From Caulobacter hibisci (lineage in GTDB: Bacteria > Pseudomonadota > Alphaproteobacteria > Caulobacterales > Caulobacteraceae), in contig NZ_JADWOX010000023.1 in assembly GCF_016135805.1 (NCBI RefSeq), positions 26,297 to 90,296 on the forward strand: 64,000 nucleotides of DNA, written 5' to 3'. Made by a program: the position numbers and the translations under genes. Below are positions 48,164-56,843 of the stretch, piece by piece; position 1 is the stretch's first letter; the number at the start of each line of letters is the position of its first letter. The notes under the pieces are model-generated. The model searched no databases. It was not told the origin of the DNA and worked only from the letters and a program-made list of their open reading frames with translations.

Positions 48164-49381
48164 TCAGGTTCCGATCACCAGGCTGACCGTGGTGGTGGTC
48201 GAGCCGCCGATATTGAGGGTCTGGACGGTGCGGGCGCCGTCGACCTGATAGTCGCCCGCCGCGCCCGTCGTCTGCTTGAAGGCGTCGAGCACCATGCGCA
48301 CGCCGGTCGCGCCGACGGGGTGGCCGGCGCCGATCAGCCCGCCAGACGGATTGATCGGCAGCTTGCCGCCCAGCGCGATGTCGCCGGCCTCGATCGCCTT
48401 CCAGGCCTCGCCCGGGGCGGTGAGGCCCAGGTGGTCGATGGCCATGTATTCGGTGACGGCGAAGCAGTCGTGGGTCTCGACGGCGTCGATGTCGGCCAGG
48501 GAGACGCCAGCCCGGGCGCGGGCGTCGTCGACGGCGCGGCGCACCTGCGGGAAGACATGGCCGCCTTCGACGCTCTTGGCCAGCTTGCGGTCGAGCGGGA
48601 TCGGGGCCGAGCGATGGCCCCAGCCCTTGATGCGGGGCAGGCTCTCCAGCGGGATTCCGCGGGCGTCGGCATAGGCCTTGGCGCGTTCGGGCGAGGCCAG
48701 GAAGATCACCGCGGTTCCGTCGATGACCTGGCCGCAGTCCTGCTTGCGGGTGCGGCCCTCGACCACTGGATTGGCGACGTCGTCGGCGGTGAAGGCTTCG
48801 GGCGGGAAGCGCCAGTCGCGGGTCTGGGCGTTGGGATTGCGGCGGGCGTTGGCGAAGTTGTTTTCCGAGATCGCCATCAGGTGCTCGTAGCGCAGGCCAA
48901 AGCGCCGGTCGTAGGCCTCGGCCAGGTCGGAGAAGGCGGCGGGCCACAGGAAGCGGGCGTCCTGGTGTTCATGGCCGGCCCAGGCGGCCGCGCCCAGATG
49001 CTCGGCGGCGGTCTGGCCGGGGACGTTGCGCATCTGCTCGATCCCGACCACGCAGGACAGGCCATAGCGCCCGGCCTCGATTTCGGCGGCGGCGGCCAGG
49101 ACGGCGACGCTGCCCGAGGCGCAGGCGGCCTCGTGGCGCATGGTCGGCAGGCCGTCGAACTCGGGATGGACCAGGCCGAAGAAACCGCCCAGCAGGCCCT
49201 GGCCCGCGAACAGCTCGCCGGCGAAATTGCCGACGTGGCCGGTGTCGATGTCGGAAGGAGCGAGGTCGGTGGCGGCAAGTCCCTGCGCCACCGCCTCGCT
49301 GAAAGCGTCGGCCAGGCCCCAATCCTGGCGCGACCAGTTCGCGGAGAAGTCACTTTGCCATCCCCCCAGGATGTACACCAT
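48164..49381 (-). CDS. Thiolase-superfamily acetyl-CoA acetyltransferase
   Basis: This 405-residue enzyme matches the thiolase/SCP2-like group: ACASGSVAVLA with the nucleophile Cys, VETHDCFAVTEYMA with His, and GAGHPVGATGVRM with the second catalytic His; it ends TTTTVSLVIGT. It would degrade or form beta-ketoacyl-CoA. It is divergent from the tandem HxlR regulator and cotranscribed with the DUF1295 gene, so that regulator is the likely control. Confidence 0.9.
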   Translation of the reverse strand: MVYILGGWQSDFSANWSRQDWGLADAFSEAVAQGLAATDLAPSDIDTGHVGNFAGELFAGQGLLGGFFGLVHPEFDGLPTMRHEAACASGSVAVLAAAAEIEAGRYGLSCVVGIEQMRNVPGQTAAEHLGAAAWAGHEHQDARFLWPAAFSDLAEAYDRRFGLRYEHLMAISENNFANARRNPNAQTRDWRFPPEAFTADDVANPVVEGRTRKQDCGQVIDGTAVIFLASPERAKAYADARGIPLESLPRIKGWGHRSAPIPLDRKLAKSVEGGHVFPQVRRAVDDARARAGVSLADIDAVETHDCFAVTEYMAIDHLGLTAPGEAWKAIEAGDIALGGKLPINPSGGLIGAGHPVGATGVRMVLDAFKQTTGAAGDYQVDGARTVQTLNIGGSTTTTVSLVIGT

Positions 49382-49499
49382 GGCTCGTCTCCGCTCCGGC
49401 AGGCGAGTTTCCCGTCCCCGCTCTTGTTAGTCTCGTTATAAAAGCGACTTGGCGGCGAAGCAATTGACAGCCGGGTCCGAACGCCATCACGACAGAACG

Positions 49500-50462
49500 A
49501 TGTCGCCCGAAAGCCACAGCCCCCGGACCGTCCGCGCCAGCTCGGCGGCGCGGGCGCTGAACCTGATCGGCGACCGCTGGACGCTGATGGCGCTGTACGC
49601 GGCCTTCACCGGGGTGAGCCGGTTCGACGGCTTCGTGGCCCAGACCGGCATGGCCCGCTCGCTGCTGACCGACCGGCTGGCGCGGCTGGAGGCGGCCGGC
49701 ATCCTGGAGCGCCGGCTCTATCAGGCGCGGCCGCCGCGCCACGACTATCACCTGACGGCGATGGGCTGGGGCCTGTTCGACGCGGTGCTGATGGTGCTGC
49801 GCTGGGACCAGAAGCGGGTGGGCGTCTCCTCGCACCGGCCGCTGCACGCGACCTGCGGCTGCCCCCTGGTTCCCGAGATGGCCTGCAAGGCCTGCGGCGA
49901 GGTGGTGGGCGTGCGTGAGGTTACGATCGCCGAAGGCCCGGGCGCGGGCTTCGATCCGGCCCCGCCGCCGCGCGGCCAGCGCCGCTCGATCGCGGCCGAG
50001 CGCGGCGGCGATCCGGCCGTGGAGCGGGCCATCGCCGTGCTTGGCGACCGCTGGACGTCCTATGTGGCGGCGGCGGCTTTCCTGGGCCGGCGGCGGTTTG
50101 GCGATTTGCAGGCCGAGCTGAACGTGGCCAGCAACATCCTGTCGGACCGCCTGGGGCGGCTGGTGGCGCTGGGGGTGCTGGAGAAGATCCGCTACCAGGA
50201 ACGGCCCGAGCGCTGGGAGTACCGCCTGACCGCCGACGGGCGCGAGCTGTTCCCGCTGATCGTGGCGCTGATGGCCTGGGGCGACCGCTGGCTGGCGCGT
50301 CCGGAAGGCCCGCCCGAGGTGCTGACCCACGTGTCGTGCGGCCAGCGGCTGGAGGCGGTGGTGCGCTGCTCGGCCTGCGGCGGGGCGGTGGGACCGGAGA
50401 CGGTGGTCCCACCAAACCCTTCTCCCCTTGCGGGAGAAGGTGGCGGCGAAGCCGTCGGATGA
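49500..50462 (+). CDS. Tandem HxlR-type regulator with zinc-ribbon-like segments
   Basis: This 320-residue protein is a duplication. Each half has an HxlR winged helix (18-105: LNLIGDRWTLMALYAAFTG; 176-265: AVLGDRWTSYVAAAAFLG) followed by a Cys-rich segment (CGCPL...CKAC at 119-132; SCGQ...CSAC at 279-293) that could bind zinc. A single-chain pseudo-dimer with two DNA-reading heads is inferred. The last 15 or so residues (NPSPLAGEGGGEAVG) and the stop come from the R2 repeat. I chose the ATG at 49500; a TTG at 49449 has no ribosome site. It is divergent from the thiolase operon. Confidence 0.85.
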   Translation: MSPESHSPRTVRASSAARALNLIGDRWTLMALYAAFTGVSRFDGFVAQTGMARSLLTDRLARLEAAGILERRLYQARPPRHDYHLTAMGWGLFDAVLMVLRWDQKRVGVSSHRPLHATCGCPLVPEMACKACGEVVGVREVTIAEGPGAGFDPAPPPRGQRRSIAAERGGDPAVERAIAVLGDRWTSYVAAAAFLGRRRFGDLQAELNVASNILSDRLGRLVALGVLEKIRYQERPERWEYRLTADGRELFPLIVALMAWGDRWLARPEGPPEVLTHVSCGQRLEAVVRCSACGGAVGPETVVPPNPSPLAGEGGGEAVG

Positions 50463-50584
50463 GGGGTTTCTCAGACGCAAAACGCCGCGAAAGCTGATCG
50501 GCTTTCGCGGCGTTTCTGTTGGTGCGACCCCTCACCCGACCCCCGCCTTCGCGGGGGCCACCCTCTCCCGCAAGGGGAGAGGGG
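50417..50584. repeat. R2 repeat, copy 6
   Basis: Arms CCCTTCTCCCCTTGCGGGAG and CTCTCCCGCAAGGGGAGAGG; inner AACGCCGCGAAAGC and GCTTTCGCGGCGTT form an exact hairpin. It supplies the HxlR C-terminus and lies next to the RND gene stop at 50585. Confidence 0.88.
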
Positions 50585-53500
50585 TTAGAGGCTGTCCCCC
50601 GTCGTCGCCGCTTCACGCGGCGTGGTCCAGCGGGCCAGTTTCGGGCTGATCCACTGTTCGAAGTCGTCGATGACCTCGTAGACCACCGGCACCAGCACCA
50701 GCGACAGGATGGTCGAGGTGATCAGGCCGCCGATCACGGCCACGGCCATGGGCTGGCGGAACTCCGAGCCTTGGCCGAGGCCGAGCGCGGTGGGCAGCAT
50801 GCCGGCCATCATGGCCAGGGTGGTCATGACGATCGGGCGGGCCCGTTCGTGGCAGGCGTCGATCAGGGCCTCGCGCTGGCTCATGCCGGCCCGCTCCTGC
50901 TCGATGGCGTACTCGACCAGCAGGATCGAGTTCTTGGCCGCCAGGCCCATCAGCATCAGGAAGCCGATCAGCGACGGCATCGACAGCGGCTGGCCACAGA
51001 CCACCAGGGCCACCAGGGCGCCGCTGATGGCCAGCGGCAGGGCCGAGATGATGGTGATCGGCTTGAAGAAGCTGCGGAACAGCAGCACCAGCACGCCGAA
51101 CACCAGGCCAACGGCGGCGAGGATGGCCACCGCGAAGCCGGTGAACAGCTCGGTGAAGGCCTCCTGGTCGCCGGCCGAAGCGGGGGCGACGCCGGCCGGC
51201 ATGTTCTTCATGGTCGGCAGGCTGTTGATCTCGGCCAGGGCCTGGCCGAGCTGGGCGCCGCCGTTGAGGTCGGCCTCGATGGTCAGCTGCCGCTTGCGGC
51301 CGAAGCGGTCGATCTTGGCCGGGCCGGCCTGGAAGCTGATGTCGGCGACGCTGTCGAGGCGGGTGATGCCGCCGCTGGCGGTGGGCACCTGCAAGGCGCC
51401 GATGGCCGCCAGGTCCGAGCGCGCGCCGCCGGGCAGGCGGATGCGGATCGGGATGCGGCGCTCGCCCTGGGTCATCTTGGCGACGTTGGCGTCGATGTCG
51501 CCGACGGTGGCCACGCGGGCGATCGAGGCGATGTCGGCCACCGAAACGCCGAGGCGCGCGGCCTCGTCGGCGCGGGGGCGGATGACGATCTCCGGACCGC
51601 TGGGCGGCGAGGACGGCCGCGGGTCGGCGACCGTCTTCAGGCCGCGCATCTCGCGCTCGATCTGGCTGGCGGCCTTGTCGAGGGCCGCCCCGTCGTCCGA
51701 GGTGATGATGTTCTGGATGTCGGCCGAGCCCCAGTCGCCCTGCAGGTTGACGCGGGCGTCGGGGATGTCGCGCAGGCTGGCGCGGATCTCCTGCTTGATC
51801 TCCGTGACGGTCAGCTTGCGATCGCCCTTGAGGACGACGGTGACGGTGCCGTCGCGGACGTCGGCGCCGCTCTGGCCGCTGAAGCCGCTGGCGATGTTGG
51901 AGCCGACCTGGACGAAGACGTGCTCGGTCTCGGGGCGGGCCTTGAAGGTGCGGGTCGCGGCCTGGACCGTGCGGTCCATGTCGGCCACCGTCGCGCCGGG
52001 CGGGCCCTGCAGCTTGATGTAGTAGTAGTTGGCGTTGCCGGCCGGCTGGAAGCCAACGGCCAGCACGCCGATCGAGGCCAGGAAGATGGCCCCGGCGATC
52101 GAGCCGAGGGTCAGCAGGCCGCCCAGGATGAAGGCGATGATCCGGTGGTCCAGCGCCCAGTCCAGGCTCTTGCGATAGAGGCCCTCGAACGGCTTGCGCT
52201 CATGCGGGCGCAGGACGGGCTTCAGGAAGTAGGCGGCCAGCAGCGGGGTCAACAGGCGGGCCACGACCAGCGAGAACAGCACCGAGACGGCGACCGTCAG
52301 GCCGAATTCCTTGAAGAACTGGCCGGGGATGCCGGGCATGTAGGACACCGGCACGAACACCGCGACGATGGTGAAGGTGGTGGCCACGACCGCCAGGCCG
52401 ATGGCGTCGGCGCCCTCCATCGCGGCCGCATAGGGCCGCTGGCCCTTGGCGACGCGTTTCTCGATGTTCTCGATCTCGACGATGGCGTCATCGACGAGGA
52501 TGCCGATGACCAGGGTCAGGGCCAGCAGGGTGACAACGTTCAGCGAGAAGCCGACCATGCCCATGAAGGCGAAGGTCGGGATCAGCGACACCGGCATGGC
52601 GATGGCGGTGATCAGGGTGGCGCGCCACTCGCGCAGGAACAGGAACACCACCAGCGAGGCCAGCAGCATGCCTTCCAGCAGGGTGTGCTTGGTGGCCTCG
52701 AAGCTGGCGCGGGTCTCGTCGACCGTAGAATAGATCTTGGTGAAGGTGACGCCGGCGTGCTTTTCGCCCAGGGCGGCCACGGCGGCCTTAACGCGGTCCT
52801 CGACCTGGACGTCGCTGGACTCGCGGGTCTTCATCACCTGGAAGGCGACCACCGGCTTGCCGTCGAGACGGGCGAAGCCGCGCTCCTCGCCGGCGCCCTG
52901 GCCGACCTCGGCCACGTCGGTCAGCTTCACGTAGCGCGAGCCGACCGGGATGGTGATCTCTTTCAGCTGCTCGAGGGTGTTGGCCGCGCCGAGCACCCGC
53001 AGGGTCTGTTCGCGGCCGCCGACCGTGGCCCGGCCGCCGGGGGCGTCGAGGCTGAAATTGGCCAGGGCCTGGTTCAGCTGCGGGGCGGTGACCCCGAAGG
53101 CGGCCATGCGGGCCGGGTCGAGGATGACGTTGATCTCGCGCTCGGCGCCGCCGACCCGGGCCACCTGGGCCACGCCCTTTTCGCCTTGCAAGGCGCGGGT
53201 GATGGTGTCGTCGACGAACCACGACAGCTCGGCCGTGCTCATGGCCGGGGCCGAGACGGCGAAGGTGATGATCGGGGCGCTGTCGATCTCGAGGCGCTGG
53301 ACGATCGGCTCGTCGATCTCCTTGGGCAGGCTGGCGCGGGCCTGGTCGACCTTGGAGCGAACCTCGTCGGTGACCTTCTGCAGGTCTTCGCCGAGTTCGA
53401 ACTCGATGGTGGTGGTCGAGGCGCCCTGGGTCACCGACGAGCGGATCGTCTTGACGTTGGAGATGCCCGAGACCGCGTCCTCGATCGGGCGGGTGACCTG

Positions 53501-53692
53501 GGTCTCCAGCTCGCCGGGGGCGGCGCCGCTCTGGGTGACCGAGATGGTGACGGCCGGGAAGGTGACGTTCGGGAACTGCTTGACCGGCAGCGACAGGTAG
53601 GCGCCGACGCCGGCGATGATCAGGGCGATGAAGACGACCGCGACCGGGATCGGGTTGCGGATCGACCAGGCTGAGATGCGAAGGTCGGCCAT
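50585..53692 (-). CDS. RND efflux inner-membrane transporter (pump 2)
   Basis: This 1035-residue HAE1-type RND permease has the proton-relay pair (ILVDDAIVEIENIEKRV), FVPVSYMPGIPGQFFKEFGLT and the late LMLMGLAAKNSILLVEYAIEQ. It starts IRNPIPVAVVFIALIIAGVGAYLSLPVKQFPNV, the classic RND N-terminus. Its ATG overlaps the adaptor stop by one base. It is the last gene of an OMF-adaptor-pump operon. Substrates probably include drugs or toxic lipids. Confidence 0.95.
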   Translation of the reverse strand: MADLRISAWSIRNPIPVAVVFIALIIAGVGAYLSLPVKQFPNVTFPAVTISVTQSGAAPGELETQVTRPIEDAVSGISNVKTIRSSVTQGASTTTIEFELGEDLQKVTDEVRSKVDQARASLPKEIDEPIVQRLEIDSAPIITFAVSAPAMSTAELSWFVDDTITRALQGEKGVAQVARVGGAEREINVILDPARMAAFGVTAPQLNQALANFSLDAPGGRATVGGREQTLRVLGAANTLEQLKEITIPVGSRYVKLTDVAEVGQGAGEERGFARLDGKPVVAFQVMKTRESSDVQVEDRVKAAVAALGEKHAGVTFTKIYSTVDETRASFEATKHTLLEGMLLASLVVFLFLREWRATLITAIAMPVSLIPTFAFMGMVGFSLNVVTLLALTLVIGILVDDAIVEIENIEKRVAKGQRPYAAAMEGADAIGLAVVATTFTIVAVFVPVSYMPGIPGQFFKEFGLTVAVSVLFSLVVARLLTPLLAAYFLKPVLRPHERKPFEGLYRKSLDWALDHRIIAFILGGLLTLGSIAGAIFLASIGVLAVGFQPAGNANYYYIKLQGPPGATVADMDRTVQAATRTFKARPETEHVFVQVGSNIASGFSGQSGADVRDGTVTVVLKGDRKLTVTEIKQEIRASLRDIPDARVNLQGDWGSADIQNIITSDDGAALDKAASQIEREMRGLKTVADPRPSSPPSGPEIVIRPRADEAARLGVSVADIASIARVATVGDIDANVAKMTQGERRIPIRIRLPGGARSDLAAIGALQVPTASGGITRLDSVADISFQAGPAKIDRFGRKRQLTIEADLNGGAQLGQALAEINSLPTMKNMPAGVAPASAGDQEAFTELFTGFAVAILAAVGLVFGVLVLLFRSFFKPITIISALPLAISGALVALVVCGQPLSMPSLIGFLMLMGLAAKNSILLVEYAIEQERAGMSQREALIDACHERARPIVMTTLAMMAGMLPTALGLGQGSEFRQPMAVAVIGGLITSTILSLVLVPVVYEVIDDFEQWISPKLARWTTPREAATTGDSL

Positions 53693-54759
53693 CAGTTGGC
53701 GGCCTTGACCGGCTGGGGTTTCACCAGGTCGCCGTCGCCGGCGAAGGCGGCCGAGCCGATGATGACGCGGGTGCCCGCGGCGGGACCCTGGACCAGCTCG
53801 ACCCAGCCGCCGCCGCGGCGGCCGGTGCGGACCGGCGCCTGGTGGGCACGGTTCTGGGCGTCGACGGTGACCACCGACAGGCCTTCGGCGTCGTAGCGGA
53901 TCGCCGTTTCCGGCACGGCCGTGACCGCCGCGCCGCCGGCGCCGAAGGTCACCTTGCCGAAGCCGCCGGCCCGCAGGTCCTCGCGCACCGGCAGGCGGAT
54001 GCGGACCTTGCCGAGACGGGTGTCGGCGTTGACGCGCGGGCTAACCAGGCGGATCGCGCCCGAGACCTGCTGGCCACCGGGCAGGGTGACCGTGGCCGGC
54101 TGGCCGACCGACAGGCCCGCCAGGTCGCTTTCGTTGACGTCGGCTTCCAGCTCCACCAGGCCGTCGCGGACGATGCGGAACCAGGCCGTCGTGCCGCTGC
54201 CGGCGATCTCTCCCGGCTTGACGCCGCGTTCGATGACCCGGCCGCCGACGGGGGCGACGATGGTCAGGCGGCCCTGGCGGGTCTGGAGTTCGGCCAGCGC
54301 CGCGGCCTGGGCCTTGGCGTTGTAGCGGCGGCTTTCGATCTGCTCCTGGCTGAGCACGCCCTGGCCGTCGAGGCCCGAGACGCGGGCGGCTTCGGCCTGG
54401 GCCTGGGCGGCGACGGCGGCCTGCTGGCCGATCTGGGCGCCCAGCAGCGTGGTGTCGAGCTGGACCAGGGGCTGGCCGGCGCGCACCCAGTCGCCTTCGT
54501 CGGCATAGATGCGGGCGACGCGGTAGCCCGAAAGCTCGGAGCCGACCACGGCCTCGTCACGGGCGACCAGCAGGCCCGAGGCCTCGATGCCGCCGCCGAG
54601 GGCGCGGGTCTCGATCTGGCCGACGCTGACGGCGCGGGCCGTGCTGGCGGGGGCGGCCTTCTTGTCGTCCTTGCCGCCGCAGGCGCTGAGGACCAGGGCG
54701 GAGGCGGTCAGCAGGGCGAGCGCGCGGGCGGCGATCATCGTCATGTGCGGGGTTCTCAT
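53692..54759 (-). CDS. RND efflux periplasmic adaptor (pump 2)
   Basis: This 355-residue membrane-fusion protein has a lipobox (LVLSAC), the lipoyl halves GDWVRAGQPLVQLDTTLL and RLTIVAPVGGRVIERGVKPGEI, and a short hairpin between. It would link the pump to the NodT-type channel. The ATG at 54759 overlaps the OMF stop by four bases; a second Met five residues later is possible but would lose that overlap. Confidence 0.9.
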   Translation of the reverse strand: MRTPHMTMIAARALALLTASALVLSACGGKDDKKAAPASTARAVSVGQIETRALGGGIEASGLLVARDEAVVGSELSGYRVARIYADEGDWVRAGQPLVQLDTTLLGAQIGQQAAVAAQAQAEAARVSGLDGQGVLSQEQIESRRYNAKAQAAALAELQTRQGRLTIVAPVGGRVIERGVKPGEIAGSGTTAWFRIVRDGLVELEADVNESDLAGLSVGQPATVTLPGGQQVSGAIRLVSPRVNADTRLGKVRIRLPVREDLRAGGFGKVTFGAGGAAVTAVPETAIRYDAEGLSVVTVDAQNRAHQAPVRTGRRGGGWVELVQGPAAGTRVIIGSAAFAGDGDLVKPQPVKAAN

Positions 54760-56288
54760 CGCGAGGCGCGGTCGGAAGATTTGGGCGGAAGCGGCGCGGG
54801 GGCGTTCGGCGACCAGCCGCCGCCGAGCGCCTTGTAGGTCTGGACGGCGCGTTGCAGGGCCTGGGTCTGGGCGCCGGTCAGGGCGCTGCGGGCGCTGCGC
54901 CAGGTCTGTTCGTTCTGCAGGTTGGTCGTCAGGTCGACCAGGCCCAGGCCGTAGCCCTTGCGGCTGGCGGCGTAGGCGTTGGCGGCGCGGGCCTCGCCGG
55001 CCTTCAGCAGGGCGACGCGGCGATTGTCGGAGGCCAGCTGGGCCATGGCGTTCTCGGCCTCGCCATAGGCGGTCTGGACCGATTTCTCGTAGGCGACGGC
55101 GGCCTGCTCGGTGCGGGCGTCCTGGGCGTCGATCTCGGCCAGCAGCTGCGGGATGTTGAGCAGCGGGACCGAGACGTTGCCGCCGAGGGTCCAGGAGCGG
55201 GTTGTGGTCGAGGTCGTGCCGCCAGTGGAATTGGGATTGGTGGTAGTCGCAATCGGGAAGGCCGGCGAGACGCTCTTGGCCCAGCCGACGCCGGGGGCCA
55301 GGGTGAAGGTCGGGAACAGGGCCAGCTGGTTGACCTTGAGGTTGCCGGCCGCTGAGGCCAGGCGGGCCTGGGCCTCGCGCACGTCGGGGCGACGGGCCAG
55401 CAGTTCGCCAGGCACGGCGGCGGGGACCGGCGGCGGCGCGGCCAGGGCGGCCTCGACGTCGAGGCTGGCCAGCGGGTCGATCCCGCGCCCGACCAGGATC
55501 AGCAGGCTGCGGCGGGTGGCTTGAAGCTGGGCCTCCAGGTCGGCGGCCTGGGCTTCGGACTGGGCCAGGGTGGCGGCGGCGCTGTCGGCCTCTGACCCGG
55601 CCGACAGGCCCAGCCTGGCCTTCTTGGTCGCCAGGTCGCCGAGCGACTGGCTGATCCGGGCGCTCTCGCGGGCGTCGGCCAGCTGTACGGCCAGGCCCTT
55701 GGCCTCGAAATAGGACTGGGCGACGTTGGCGGCCAGGGCGGCGCGGGCGCCTTCATAGGCGAAGCGGGCGGCGGCCAGGTCGTTGTTGACCACCTGCAGG
55801 CCGGCCTTGCGGCGACCCAGATAGTCCAGCTCCCACGAGACGTCGAAATTGGCGCTGTAGCTGTCGGCGTCGCCGCCGAGGGTGAAGCTGGTCCCACCGC
55901 TCTGGTCCAGGACGTCGGTGTGCTTGCGGCTGGCCGCGCCCTTCAGTTGGCCCGACGGGATGAACAGCTGGCGGATGTTGCTCTTGCGGACGGCGCGGGC
56001 CTCTTCCAGCACGGCGGCGGCGCTGCGGGCGTCGGGGCTGCGCTCCAGGGCGGTGAGGATCAGGGCGTCGAGCTGCGGATCGTTGAACTGGGTCCACCAG
56101 CGATCGAGGCCGGCGGCGGGCAGGGGCGTTCCGGCGGGCGCCTCGAAGGCGGCGGGCAGGCGGGTGTCGGGCGTGCGCGGGGCTGTGGTGTTGCAGCCGG
56201 CCAGAGCCAGGACGGCCAGGCTGGCGCCTGCCAGCGCCGGAAGGCGCAGGCGCGAGCGTCGGCCGTTCGCGGTCGCGTCGAAACTCAT
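54756..56288 (-). CDS. Outer-membrane efflux lipoprotein, NodT family (pump 2)
   Basis: This 510-residue protein has the lipobox LALAGC and two repeats of the TolC/NodT fold: ARRPDVREAQARLASAAGNLKVNQLALFPTF, SRVALLKA-type helices, and the C-terminal ANAYAASRKGYGLGLVDLTTNLQ. It forms the outer-membrane duct. It heads the operon, which differs from the adaptor-first order usual for such operons. An operator-like GTCGG-ACAA-CCGAC palindrome is 18 bases upstream of its start. Confidence 0.92.
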   Translation of the reverse strand: MSFDATANGRRSRLRLPALAGASLAVLALAGCNTTAPRTPDTRLPAAFEAPAGTPLPAAGLDRWWTQFNDPQLDALILTALERSPDARSAAAVLEEARAVRKSNIRQLFIPSGQLKGAASRKHTDVLDQSGGTSFTLGGDADSYSANFDVSWELDYLGRRKAGLQVVNNDLAAARFAYEGARAALAANVAQSYFEAKGLAVQLADARESARISQSLGDLATKKARLGLSAGSEADSAAATLAQSEAQAADLEAQLQATRRSLLILVGRGIDPLASLDVEAALAAPPPVPAAVPGELLARRPDVREAQARLASAAGNLKVNQLALFPTFTLAPGVGWAKSVSPAFPIATTTNPNSTGGTTSTTTRSWTLGGNVSVPLLNIPQLLAEIDAQDARTEQAAVAYEKSVQTAYGEAENAMAQLASDNRRVALLKAGEARAANAYAASRKGYGLGLVDLTTNLQNEQTWRSARSALTGAQTQALQRAVQTYKALGGGWSPNAPAPLPPKSSDRASR

Positions 56289-56843
56289 CTGGAACTCACC
56301 CCACTGTCGGACAACCGACCCATAACGGCCAGACTGGACCGTCGTTCGCTCAATTAGAGCGGCAACTCACAGGAAAAAAGCCTGTCTCGCCGCTGTGCGG
56401 CCGGATTCGCCCAAGGTTGCGGTCACTACGTAGCTGACAACGCTGCTTTTGGCATGGGCGGCGCCGAAATCCGTCAGCTGACCGTCAACCGGCCGCGACG
56501 CTCCCGCACAGAGATTTCCGCACCGTCAGCTTGCTCCAAGAGTGCAGGCTGTTGCGTTTTTGAAAAACATACTCAATCATCGAAACAGTCGTTCGACTCT
56601 CGGCCGCGAGGCGGCTCGCCCTGGGGTCGAGTAGTGAAAATAGCTTTGCGTACAAAGTATCCGGCGAGAGGGGAATCCCAAGGTGTCGGCGTCTAGGTTC
56701 GCATCTCCAATTTTCGAAATGCGCGAAGGCGAGGCGGCGGGCGACCGTGCGCGGCCTTGGCGCGTGGAGGCGTACCCCGACCTCTAGAGAGATCCGTCCT
56801 CGCCCAAGCGCTCCGAAAAAAGAAGAGAGACCGGGAGAGGGAA
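56289..56843. promoter_or_regulatory. Divergent control region: efflux operon and TonB receptor
   Basis: This 555-base gap has no gene. GTCGG-ACAA-CCGAC (56306-56319) is an operator-like palindrome near the efflux start. GTTTTTGAAAAAC (near 56563-56575) is a perfect palindrome in the AT-rich centre, and CTACGTAG lies at about 56427-56434. Fur, TipR or other binding is possible; nothing is proven. Confidence 0.5.

Noticed and set aside
50519..53674. A 1051-residue plus-strand open frame opposite RND pump 2
   Set aside because: Same shadow effect as above. The minus-strand RND motifs are intact.
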